From Trichoplax adhaerens (Eukaryota > Placozoa > Uniplacotomia > Trichoplacea > Trichoplacidae): DNA of 64,000 bases. The notes under the pieces were generated by a model, which saw only the letters and a list, made by a program, of their open reading frames with translations, ran no database searches and was not told the origin of the DNA. The stretch lies in contig NW_002060947.1 in NCBI RefSeq assembly GCF_000150275.1, positions 3,712,980 through 3,776,979 of the forward strand, written 5' to 3'. Shown here piece after piece: positions 14,435 to 24,705 of this stretch. Within the stretch, counting starts at the first letter, position 1. Every line of letters begins with the position of its first letter. A program made the translations under genes and the position numbers.

Positions 14435-16370
14435 GTCATCGTTTTAAATTTATTTTATATTGTATGATTAATTAACGTACACCGAATCTTCGGATAATTT
14501 ATCTTTTACCTGATATTAAAGCTTTATACTATAGATATTAATTCTACAGTTTAGAATTTAGTCGACAGTTTTCATACAGGACCGCTGAAAACATATGAAC
14601 ATTGTTATAAAATTCAAATTTTCAACAATTTGTTGCGTATTATTCTTTGAAATTGTTATAACAATTCCTTCCATTACGATATGAAACGAAATTAATACCA
14701 TAAGTTTATGGTTATCATGGATTATTGCAGTTTTGTAAACTAGTTATAATGATAAGCATAATGCATGGTTGCATATCTTATAAATCTGATATCGACCGTA
14801 TTGGATGGTGATTATTGTTAACTAGTCACCTGTCCTTTTAAAGTTTGGACAGATCATCTACGATCGATGTTAAAAGAATTACTAACTCAACATAGTCGAT
14901 CATCTGAACACCTACGTAATGCATAAATTTAATGGATCTTGATATGATACAGCATAGAAAGTCAGTAAAAATGGTATGGGGTGCAGTCATGATGTAGTAT
15001 CGTTATTCATTGGTATTAATTTGCTTGTAAATCTTCTAAAAGATATAGGTGATTAAAAACGAATATAAAATTTCATGACGTTCTATAATGTACGTATATA
15101 GTATGGTAAACCGCCTTCTGTTGCTATGCATGAATTTTGCAGTTTGCGAATGTATATTATATCTGTCATGGTTAGAAGATTGAAATTCTAATGTCTTGAG
15201 AATACGCATAGTGTAGTTACGGTTTCGTGAGCACGTTACATTTTATGAAATGCTACAGAAGTAAACAAGGTTTACTAGAGAAGTTAAATATATGATTGCG
15301 TTATTGTTTAATGTATTACATAGTTTACTTTCAATCCGGCATTTTACAAGTTATAGTCTAGTGCACTGTAGGTAGCTTTGAGGTGAATTGCATCATTATA
15401 ATCTTCAAACTGGTACACAAGAACTACCAGATACAGAACACTTTGATAGGAATAATTTTTAAACATGTAAAAGTTACACTCTGATGAGGTGTTAAAGAAA
15501 GTTAGCATGCATCCGTTACAGCTCTTTATATCCTAAGAAGCATTCTTAATTTAGCTACCCTATGTAAATGGTGATTGGCTTGGCATTTATTTTGAGGTGA
15601 TGTACAGTACAACAGCTACCGTACAATAAAAAGGCCATAAACATGTATCAACATTGGCCGGCTGAGTTGAATATGCAATCATACAGGATTCGATAGAAGT
15701 ATAAACGTTTATATCTTGCAATAATAAGGAAATACGATACTGACGCAACAATGACTAGTAGAAAACTTCAGCAAACAGCTAGCTGTACAAAAAATTTTAA
15801 TCATATGCGTACTTCAATAAACGATTGCCACATACTAGTGCCAAGTATCTATTCTTTGTAACTGTGATACTAGCAGACAAATAATATTGAACAAAAGATG
15901 GACCATTAGTAAGGACTACGAGGAAATAGTTAAAGGAATATCGACTATACCAATTTTTGAATGAGAAAAGTACAGGATGGCAAACTCAACAACCGTACTA
16001 TAAAAACAATCTCAAAAAGCACTAAGTTTCTCCATGAACGAAATTAAGAGATAAATTAATTGACCAGATACTTTTTAACGTTAGGCTAACATTTGGGGTA
16101 TGGTAGGATCTTCAGTAATTAACATTGTTCCGTCAATGTGATGGCCAAACGCTTACGATCACAGAAGTTAACTGATCATGAATACTATGGACAGTAACAA
16201 CCGGAATAAGGCATGATACAAAATGATTTCAAAGTTATCAATAACAGTCGAATGATGTCAGATAAAGAAACTTTACAGCCTGTCATTCTTATTTTAAAAA
16301 TTATTAATCTAGTGTCTGGTCGAATTACATCATCGACATCTTTCTAAAGACGAGATATAATTATAAAGCT
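14435..16370. other. Tail-to-tail spacer between CDC40 and SAP18
   Basis: About 1.9 kb with no coding signal in any frame; it should contain both 3' UTRs. Only an isolated ACAGT pair is seen (near 15602), not an array. Confidence 0.6.
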
Positions 16371-16835
16371 TTAGTATGGTCGACTTCGTCTCATACGCGG
16401 TGGTACTAATGCGATGTCTAAATAATCACCAATTTGAAATTGGTCACCAAGAGTGATTTGGTCTCCTTCGCTTTTTTGGCCAGAGATAGTTTTACCGATA
16501 TCTCTTAATCTATAACCACCACGCTTATCTGGATAGACAATACCAAATTCAAAGAACGTGCCTCTACGTCTTGAATCGCTATTAACCTCCTTAATCAAAC
16601 CCATCAGTTCTTTTAAAGTAGCATCTTTCCACGTGTAAATTTGTAATTCGTTCATTGGAACTCTACCTCTAGAATATTCTTCCATTCTATAATGCCTTCC
16701 AACGTTATAAAATACTCTTAAGAGAAAGGGACAAATTTTTTTCCTATCTACAGGTACAATTTTCTCTTGATCTTTATCTTTTCCAGACTCAGGTTCATAA
16801 CGCCTTTGCTCGCCAGCATCACGTTTGTCGGCCAT
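16371..16835 (-). CDS. SAP18: Histone deacetylase complex subunit SAP18
   Basis: Ubiquitin-fold subunit of the SIN3-HDAC corepressor and of the ASAP/PSAP exon-junction complexes; nuclear. The 154-residue product has the family core: KKICPFLLRVFYNVGRHYRM, the ELQIYTWKDATLKELMGLIK segment, then FEFGIVYPDKRGGYRLRDIG, and the conserved end QIGDYLDIALVPPRMRRSRPY-like tail. The open frame extends upstream to an ATG at 16910. I chose the ATG at 16835 (MADKRDAGEQRRYEPE) because the added residues look like leader sequence and this start gives the usual family length. It is uninterrupted by introns, unlike every other gene here. Confidence 0.95.
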   Translation of the reverse strand: MADKRDAGEQRRYEPESGKDKDQEKIVPVDRKKICPFLLRVFYNVGRHYRMEEYSRGRVPMNELQIYTWKDATLKELMGLIKEVNSDSRRRGTFFEFGIVYPDKRGGYRLRDIGKTISGQKSEGDQITLGDQFQIGDYLDIALVPPRMRRSRPY

Positions 16836-17027
16836 GATAGCTTGGTTAGTCCAGTTACTAGCTCGATCTTGCTGATGAAGGCATGTACGCACGCGTGCAG
16901 CATCAACCAATCTTCATGGAGGTAAGAGGTTTATTACCTCTATGGTACCTTTATTGTGCTAGCTGCTGTATGGGTAGCAATACTGAGTACGGTAGTTGAG
17001 GCGCAAAGAGTTGATCACCTCAGCAAA

Positions 17028-17116
17028 GTGTACAGTACAGTACAAGTGTGTCAGCTGCGTACAGTATTTGTTACGGGCAATGTACTGTACACTGTACAGT
17101 ACTGTATTCTGTATGG
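17028..17116. repeat. (ACAGT)n/(ACTGT)n array in the SAP18/STI1-gene promoter spacer
   Basis: Several ACAGT and ACTGT units, including a palindromic run at about 17082-17106, inside the 858-base head-to-head spacer (16836-17693). The rest of that spacer shows no coding signal. Confidence 0.8.
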
Positions 17117-17693
17117 AAGCAGAGTTAAAAGAAATGAAACCTACGGTACGTTACTAAGATACGTGTAACCACGGTACCATGTTAATTTTTCGTGAATTTA
17201 ATCTCCGTTTTGGTCTCCAATTAAGATAATGTACAGTATATGAGTTAACCGACTAGATGAATGCACATAGAATCTAAAGTTCAGTAAGTCAAGATATGAA
17301 ATATTAAGATATGTAGTCATGACAGTTAATGGGTTCTAAATACGCGTATGCGTGTGTGTACGTGTATATGCCTGTCTTACTATGTGAATTTACGGGTATA
17401 GTACTATACTGTATGTTTAAATGAGCTTAATAAATAATTATAATAATGGTCAACGTCAACTTTACCTATACCTACACCAGAACCATATTATATAAATTGT
17501 AGTACTACGATATCACTGTTTTTAGCCCATTTCAGTACACAGACTAAAAAGAGAAAGAAAATTGCTAATTAAGTTTTTGTAAGATTGATCGGGTGCAATT
17601 TGTCAGCATCGAAAGTTACGAGGTATCGTTTTCTTTCTTGCAGATACGTCGTATAATTCATTTTTCTTGTAATTGAATTGACTGCATTTTCAT

Positions 17694-19453
17694 ATGGCGG
17701 AAATAGATGATGATTCTGGTAAGTCTGTGATTTATACTTTAACGATGATGACTCGATACAGTTCTCTAACATGCTTTGTGCATCGTGTGTAATACTGTAG
17801 TGTTACCGATTTAAATATCTATCAATGCATGGCTATAAGATATTAATGTAACAAATATGAAGAATGTTAAAATAGTGAATATGTTACAATATAACCTGCA
17901 GATGTTGCTACATTATCATAGTTTATACGTACTTACTGGTATAGAGATGCAATTTTATTGTAGAAATCCCTGAAATGTGGGTGTTATCCGGCTAGTATTC
18001 AACTATTATTTATTTCTTAGATGTGCCTCCACTGGAGGATATGTCAGACTTGATCGGTAAAGTGCAAGCAATGCGTACAGAAACATCTCAAGAAGTTTCA
18101 TATAATACAGTTGACTCTAATTACCCCAGTGGCCAGTCTGCGATAACGGATACTAAGCATGAAGAAACTACTCAGTACAAGGTAACAGAGTACATGATGC
18201 TAGTTACGTTTTTTCAGCTTCATTTAGATTATTTATTTTAATATTACTGTATTTGTACATTTTAGGCTAGTAATGAATCAACAGCTAAAAAGAACAATTT
18301 AACACAAAGTAGCCAATTTGGTGGATTTAAAAGCGGATTTCTCAATTCGAAGCCAGCTAAAGTTAAATCTCATAGTAAAGTTGAAAAAAAAGGAGGTAAA
18401 GGTGCAAAAGAGGATGATTTGGAATTTGTCAAGCCCAAAAAATCAAAAGAGGATGAATTAAAATTTCAAGAAGTTCAGGATGCTATAAATCAATCTCATC
18501 CGTTACTTAAAAATAATGGTAAATTTGATTTTGTATATCAATGCTGTAGTATCTCTTATACATACATTTAAAATTGAATGAATTATATACGGACAGAGTT
18601 TATCGTGCTATCAATCATGGTTAAGATTAAGCGAAGAAGAATAAATAACGATTGATCTATGATATAATTCTGTATACCTTTAGTATCATATCATAATTAT
18701 AGGTTTTCTTTCTTCATACCTTAGACTGGGTAACCAATGATTTATTGACCAAGATACAAGCGAATCCTCGTATGCATAAGCAAATAAGTGATCCACGCTT
18801 TGTTGCTGCATTAAAAAAATTTGAAACTGATCGTGAAGGAGCAATGAAACAGTTTCAGGGTGACCCTGAGCTTCAGCAATTTTTCACAGATTTTTGCCAA
18901 CTTATGGGAAATCATTTTCTTAATATTTCTAAAGATAAAGATCCCTCAAAATCAGGTATGACAATGTTTTATATCTTTCTGAAAAATATTATATTCTAAT
19001 AGTAGTGTTATACATATTAGATCAGAACGAAGCTGCAGCTGCAACGGAAAATAGGCTTACTCCGAAGAAGCTCTCGCCAGAAGATATAAGAGCACAACAA
19101 ATAGTATCCGATCCCAAGATAGCAAAAATTTTAAACAATTCTGAAGTAAAAGAATTCATAGAACTTCTGAAACGTAATCCAGAAGCCGCTCAGCAGTAAG
19201 ATTATATTATCAAACTGTTGTAAAAGTAATAATCAAAAATCAAATTTTAGTTCATTACCGTATATATTTTACAAAGTTAGAATATATCGCATTAGTAGTC
19301 GCCATTTCTGTGTCAGACAACTAACGTTTTTATAAATTTAAAGCGTTTATCATAATTTTTCTACATAGGTATTTATTCACCGCTCCTAAGGAATTACGGG
19401 AGAAATTGCAAAAGCTTGTTGAGTGTGGAGTTTTATCAGTTCAAAGAAGTTAA
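17694..19453 (+). CDS. STI1/DP-like helical domain protein, family not recognised
   Basis: Six exons: 17694-17718, 18021-18181, 18266-18518, 18725-18955, 19021-19195, 19369-19453; 930 nt, 309 residues, phases consistent. The N-terminus is acidic (MAEIDDDSDVPPLEDMSDLI), followed by a Lys-rich linker (about residues 90-120). From residue ~147 come two segments that resemble STI1 (Hop DP) repeats. The first holds LLTKIQANPRMHKQISDPRF and a helix ending LQQFFTDFCQLMG. The second (about 247-290) holds IVSDPKIAKILNNSEVKEFI and LLKRNPEAAQQ. The pattern 'DP-x-hydrophobic, NP' is typical of the Hop and ubiquilin STI1 fold, which binds chaperone clients. No TPR, UBL or UBA domain is seen. A chaperone-linked role is inference. 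It starts head-to-head with SAP18. Confidence 0.85.
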
Positions 19454-20695
19454 AAATATTTCAATGAGTACTACACAGCAAGCATATAGTGGGTTTTTTT
19501 TGTAAATACTTCGGTCTTAGTTGCTGTTCTGTAGCGGCATAACTGTAATATCCTTACAGAAACGGATGCTAAATTTTAGATAATTAAAACTCCCTCTTGC
19601 AGGTTTATTGGCTTACGCTAACTTATTATTTCACTCATATTCTGATAACTTCGATGGTGATAGTTGCAATATAACAGCCATGCGATCTAGTTACTGCCGC
19701 ATTGGCAACCTGTATATGATGAATCTTCAATCTCTTTTGTTTCATGGTATGTGTACTAAAAGTTATATATCACTAACCACAAACTGCGTGAAATATACTG
19801 TAATACTGTACTACCGAAGTGTTCAGCGTGAACACACGATACAAGTACAGAGTATACGAACGTGCATTTTTCAATTAAGTGAAACAGTATTTTGCTTATT
19901 TGTGGTAATAAATTAAAAGCTCATTAAGTCATTCGGTTGAACTAATGTTTATGGAAGTACAGTATAATTGTACCGATACAGTAATTTTAATTCCGTGAAT
20001 GCACGATGACGATAGTTTACGTCTGAAGATTATGCATTGCCCAAACTGATGATAGGGCATACCATGATTCATTAAATTATAATACCAAATAGATTTTGAT
20101 GTCTGGAGATTTTTACGCTCTCAGACAGTAAATCCAGTTACATGCAAATGTAGAATAAAAACATACTAGTTTTTAAAAATAGAAATCGAGGTTTCCAGAA
20201 ATTAGATACTGTACAAGTATTTGTGTAAGACCCTATCGGTCTCATCCTCGCTATGGTATTTCAGCTTCTAGAAATAAAGGTTATAGCTCTGTAGATTGGA
20301 TATAGATGGCACGCTTACCGATAGTATCTTACTTATTATAAGCATCATAAATTTTACCATTTTGCTATTATATTTGATCAGGTTAAATGATTTCAAACTC
20401 ATCAATACAAGTTACACCTAGATATACAAGGCCTTTGGGTCTAACCACCTAAATTTCATTGACTGTCACCACGAAGTATATTTGCAGCTAGTGCAACAGG
20501 AGTTACAGATTTATGTCGATTACTACATGCGAAACTAAAAAGCAATACTTAATAATTAAACTCCCTTGATGTCACAGTATGAAATCAAAAAATTCCTAGG
20601 TTGTAATAATAGTACTCAATGAAGGAAATAGCGAAATATTTTTATCAATTTGACCCGAGATAGAGCCGTTTATTAACAAACGATGTACAGTAAAT
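19454..20695. other. Tail-to-tail spacer between the STI1 gene and RPL13A
   Basis: No supported gene. A 102-codon plus-strand frame at 19608-19916 has low-complexity composition and no recognisable motif. A minus-strand AATAAA about 25 bases past the RPL13A stop (near 20670) may be that gene's polyadenylation signal. Confidence 0.55.
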
Positions 20696-21665
20696 TTAGT
20701 TGTGACCAAGAGCTGCTAGCGTTTCATTTACTGATTTCAATTGATCAGCTTTATCAGCTTCAGCTTCCCTTTTGAATTTCTGTTGAAAATGGTCAAGTAG
20801 CATATAATTAGGAATAGGCTTTCACCTAAGCATCGCAATATGTAAACATTCAAATCTTGGATAGCGTTCAGTCATACCTGTAATCTTCGTTTATTTTCAT
20901 AGAAGGCTTTTGCCTTAGCCTTTCGTTTTTCCTCCAAAGTTGATATTATATCATTATATTTCCAACCAACTTCACTCGATAACTTACCGACTACGGTAAA
21001 TTTACGACGTGGCTTAAGTTGGACTACTCTCAGAGCAGCAGGAACAACCAAACGCTTCATTTTATCGTAAGGAGCTGGAATGCCTTCAAATGTTTTCAAT
21101 CTGTTGAGAGCTTCTTCACCTCTTTTCGTTTTGTGAGGAACCATACCTACATAACGCAGGGTCATCAGAAATGAGTTCAAGTCACCTTTATTACGATTAC
21201 TTTGTCGATAAATTGCTACTGGCAGCAGATCTCTTTTAATTGGCTAACCTCGTACGGTTCTCCACAAGATACGACTAGGTGCTCTGAAATGGAATGGGCC
21301 TCTTCTAGGATTGACGTTACAACGCTTTCTCAGAAAATCCAGATACTTCACTAAAAATGTGCAAGTAATGAAAGGAATAGTAACAATATGAGTTTACAAG
21401 CTGTTACCTAAGACCATTTAGATAGCGTCAATACATACATTTATTTCTGTAGAAGCCACCGCTAATGTTCAACTCTTCACATCGTACTACTACAACTCTT
21501 TGACCTAAATTTTAATCACCGTACGTTCGTTATTTTATAAATTTATGATAATGTTAGTATATCGATGCTAGTTTGAAATTATTCATTCTTACCGCTTAAA
21601 ATTGTTTTAGCAATTGTAGAAGCTAATCGGCCCAATAAGTGATTCCTGCCGTCAATGATAATTGC
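20696..21665 (-). CDS. RPL13A: 60S ribosomal protein L13a (uL13), 5' exon missing
   Basis: Large-subunit ribosomal protein of the uL13 family. Coding exons on the minus strand are 21665-21593, 21504-21439, 21350-21249, 21146-20878 and 20779-20696, all phase-compatible (594 nt, 197 residues). Diagnostic motifs in order are [91 protein letters not shown] and [20 protein letters not shown]. The exon at 21665 starts in phase 0 with no Met, so a tiny first exon with the start codon must lie further upstream (above 21666); I could not place it. The four introns seen are only about 90-105 bases. I found no C/D-box snoRNA in them, although vertebrate RPL13A introns carry several. Confidence 0.95.
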
Positions 21666-23216
21666 CTAATTGTATAAGAATAACCAAAAAATAATGCGTT
21701 ATACGAGCAAGACATATCATCACGATTCATGATTATAAAAAAGCTAAGGTTGCGAACATCAAAAAGAGTTAATCAAGACAAATGAATCTGTAGCAGGTTC
21801 AAATGTAAAACTAGTTATTTTTATCAAGTCCTATTAACATCGACTTTACATAGAGATATAAATAAGCATGGGACTGAAGAAACAGCCATCAATTGCAATT
21901 ATTATGATCTTTGTTCATGCATTTTCTATTACGGCAGTGTGATGAAGTAAAACATAAAAGCTATTTTTAAGTCGATTGCCTAACAGTTGTACTATTGAGG
22001 AGACCGAGGGCTTACTGAAATGCATGAGAAATTATTACATTGTACATCGACATAGGATAGCATGCAGCAATGGTGAATTTGGAGTCAGTAAAAATGGGGT
22101 GATATTTCGAATTATACGGCTATACTGTATACTCGAACGTCAATTTTTGAACCAATTTAATTCTATGGGACACATCCTAGATTCTATTTCTGGACCGTTG
22201 ATCTAAAGAGTTCATGAGTATGGCATATAGCTCAAGAGAGCAATTAATTTATTCAGTTTGTTCACGATAAACCAATTTTCTATCACCTACGTATAGTACA
22301 GTATAACATTATTTTTCAACTTCATTGCAGTGTGGGAATTCTAGTTTTGTAGATCACCTCAGAATTAGCGAATAAAACACCACTACTGTACTGGATGATA
22401 TAAATATACCGTACTTGAAATGATAGGATCATAACCATCTAAGGTGGTAGCGAGATATCGGACATACAATCTCGAGAATTGAATGTATTTACTTGAGTGC
22501 AGAACCTAAATATTCATAGTTTTGTGGAACTTTTTTCAACAATAATGGTGCAACGTGAGAAATGGAGTACACGATGTGCCATTTCCAGATAGGTTCTGTA
22601 CGAGTATAAAGTACTCTGACATACATTGCCATACAGCTATTCATGATAATCTCTGTGTCGAAATTTCAGATTCTTTCACAGTACCACATATACAATAATT
22701 CGCAAATGTTTATGATTCCATTTTGACTCCTCAATCGTATTTTAAAGCGTGAAAGTTTAGGCTTGTATAGTCGCTTCAGCTTTTACGACTTCTAAAGTTC
22801 ACGAGCGAGGCCGTTCAACGGTCGAGAACGATCAGCACATTATCAAAGAAGTCTCTGCGTATACATATAAATGACTAAAATATCATGATTTATATGGTAA
22901 CATGGAGAATCGTACAGTGTAACTTAAAGAAATCTACATCTATTTCTTTAATCTATAAAGGACGATTGTGGATAAAACAGTCAAAAAAATCATTTCATTT
23001 TCTACTTACTTTCTCGAAACCCATCTTCCTTGACTTGCTTTACCGAAAGAGAAGGAGTTGAGTATTCCACATGGTGTTATACGGGGCGGCCACGCGATCG
23101 TGCGTACTAAAGGGCTTTTGGCATGCGCATTAGACAAGGACTCCCCACTCATTGCAGTAGAGATTCTTATTACAGATCGGACTACTACTGAGTCATGACC
23201 GTGTCTTCTGACTACA

Positions 23217-23331
23217 GTAGGTATACTGTGCTCTGTATACTGTAGTACTGTACGGAACATAGTAACCATGTACAGTACAGTACAGTACACTGTAGATTCT
23301 ACAGTCAGACTACTGTACACTGTACTGTACA
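23217..23331. repeat. (ACAGT)n/(ACTGT)n array
   Basis: ACAGT/ACTGT units with orientation flips, about 1.4-1.5 kb upstream of the sestrin start codon. Confidence 0.85.
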
Positions 23332-23392
23332 GTAAAACATTTGAAACGATTGCCATATGTACAGTATGTGAAACGGGATGGGAGTCCTGTAG

Positions 23393-23479
23393 CCACCACT
23401 TCGAAAATCAGTCCTAAAATGGCAGGTATACGTTTCTGTGATGAGATGCAATTTTAGGACTGATTTTGGAAGTGGTTAC
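23393..23479. repeat. Fold-back inverted repeat, about 85 bases
   Basis: The left arm holds AAAATCAGTCCTAAAAT and the right arm its complement ATTTTAGGACTGATTTT. The outer CCACTTC/GAAGTGG bases are also paired apart from one mismatch. The arms total about 28 pairs with a loop of about 28 bases. It could be a MITE-like relic or a structured RNA. Confidence 0.8.
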
Positions 23480-23696
23480 TTTTAGGGGCTCGATGATCCA
23501 AATCATTCACATTCAGAATAGTAGGTGTATCCGTTGGTCTAAAATTTGCCACCAGTTCTCACCGGCTCAGCATGTCTGAGGGACTCGTGGTACAGTACTA
23601 AAAATCATGTCACCCTATGGCTGTAAAAGTATTAGGCTTAAAGCGACATTGGTTTTCCTTGCAAATGAGATCTGCCGAATTTAGCAACATCGAACC

Positions 23697-23980
23697 ATAC
23701 AGTACAGTACTGTGGAGTGCTAGCTTGCTAACCCAGTTACACAGTACTGTATGCATCAAACTGTCCGTTGCCGTGAATACAGTATGACTGTAAAGTATAC
23801 AGTACTGTACGCGAGGACCTTATACAGTACAGTACAGTACGTACAGTACGTACTACTGTACGTACTGTCGAGCTTGGAGGTTCTCTACTGTACAGTACAT
23901 GTACAGTACAGTACAGTACACTGTACAGTACAGTGTACTGTACGTACAGTAAAGTACTGTACTGTGCAGTGTACAGTACT
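23697..23980. repeat. Dense (ACAGT)n/(ACTGT)n array
   Basis: About 280 bases made largely of ACAGT and ACTGT units, flipping orientation many times and giving perfect palindromes such as GTACAGTACTGTAC. It lies about 0.7-1 kb upstream of the sestrin coding start. Confidence 0.9.
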
Positions 23981-24159
23981 CTGGAAGATACTTTTACCAG
24001 TTATGATCATTCTGCTTATTTACCTACTGTTATTTCTGTTCAGAAAAACAACAAACAACATAGAGTGCTAACTTACCTAACCCAGAATGCATCAAATTGA
24101 CAATTGCTATAGAGTAGAGTATAAAGAGACCGTTTCTAGGTAATTTCGAAACGACTAGA

Positions 24160-24303
24160 CTGTACACTGTAAACAGAGAGGAAGTTGGTCTGCTGTACTG
24201 TACTGTTTTGTACTGTTCCAGTACACTGTAGAAGATTCTTTTACGAGTTCAAATGATCCTATTGAAGCATTTGTGGAAACCAGTGGGTACAGTACGGTAC
24301 TGT
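24160..24303. repeat. Sparse (ACAGT)n/(ACTGT)n cluster upstream of sestrin
   Basis: Scattered ACTGT and ACAGT units, some with single-base changes, the last about 400 bases before the sestrin ATG. Confidence 0.7.
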
Positions 24304-24705
24304 AGTTGACTCACCGGTGTGATAACTCGTCTTGATAAGCCACTAAACGCATCTTTTGACCATTACAAGCTGGCAGTCATGACTTTCAAGTGATGTCAGC
24401 GCTCACTGGTTGAGATTACTTGTAGTTAGGAAGTAATGAGTATCAGGAATTGGTAGGCGATCATTTGATGTATGCATGAGTTAGTAGAGAGATCCATCAT
24501 TCTTATATTGAATAGTTGTCGTTCTACTACAACACAACTTGGATAACGATTCAACAAGTCAATAGAATAAGGGTTAATTGTATTCTTATCATCGTCAACG
24601 TACGCACATACGGACGTTGCGGGTGCTTTTGCTTGTTCCATTTGCAGCTTGTTGTTTAGGTAATCATTTGAACTTGTCCTACTCTTCTTATCGATACCAA
24701 CCACT

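Larger units (their letters stand above)
21666..24705. other. Head-to-head spacer between RPL13A and sestrin, repeat-rich
   Basis: Three kilobases with no supported coding exon, apart from the unseen first exon of RPL13A. The left half is plain AT-rich sequence. The right half (23200-24310) holds the densest (ACAGT)n arrays of the left two thirds of the window and a fold-back hairpin. Confidence 0.6.

Noticed and set aside
16836-16910. N-terminal extension of SAP18 from the ATG at 16910
   Set aside because: The extra 25 residues do not resemble SAP18, and the ATG at 16835 gives the normal family length; alternative initiation cannot be excluded.
19608-19916. 102-codon plus-strand frame after the STI1 gene
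   Set aside because: No similarity to anything I know, composition like random AT-rich DNA, no codon pattern.
23697-23980. CRISPR-like array
   Set aside because: Units are 5 bases with no spacers, in a eukaryotic genome with introns; it is a simple repeat.
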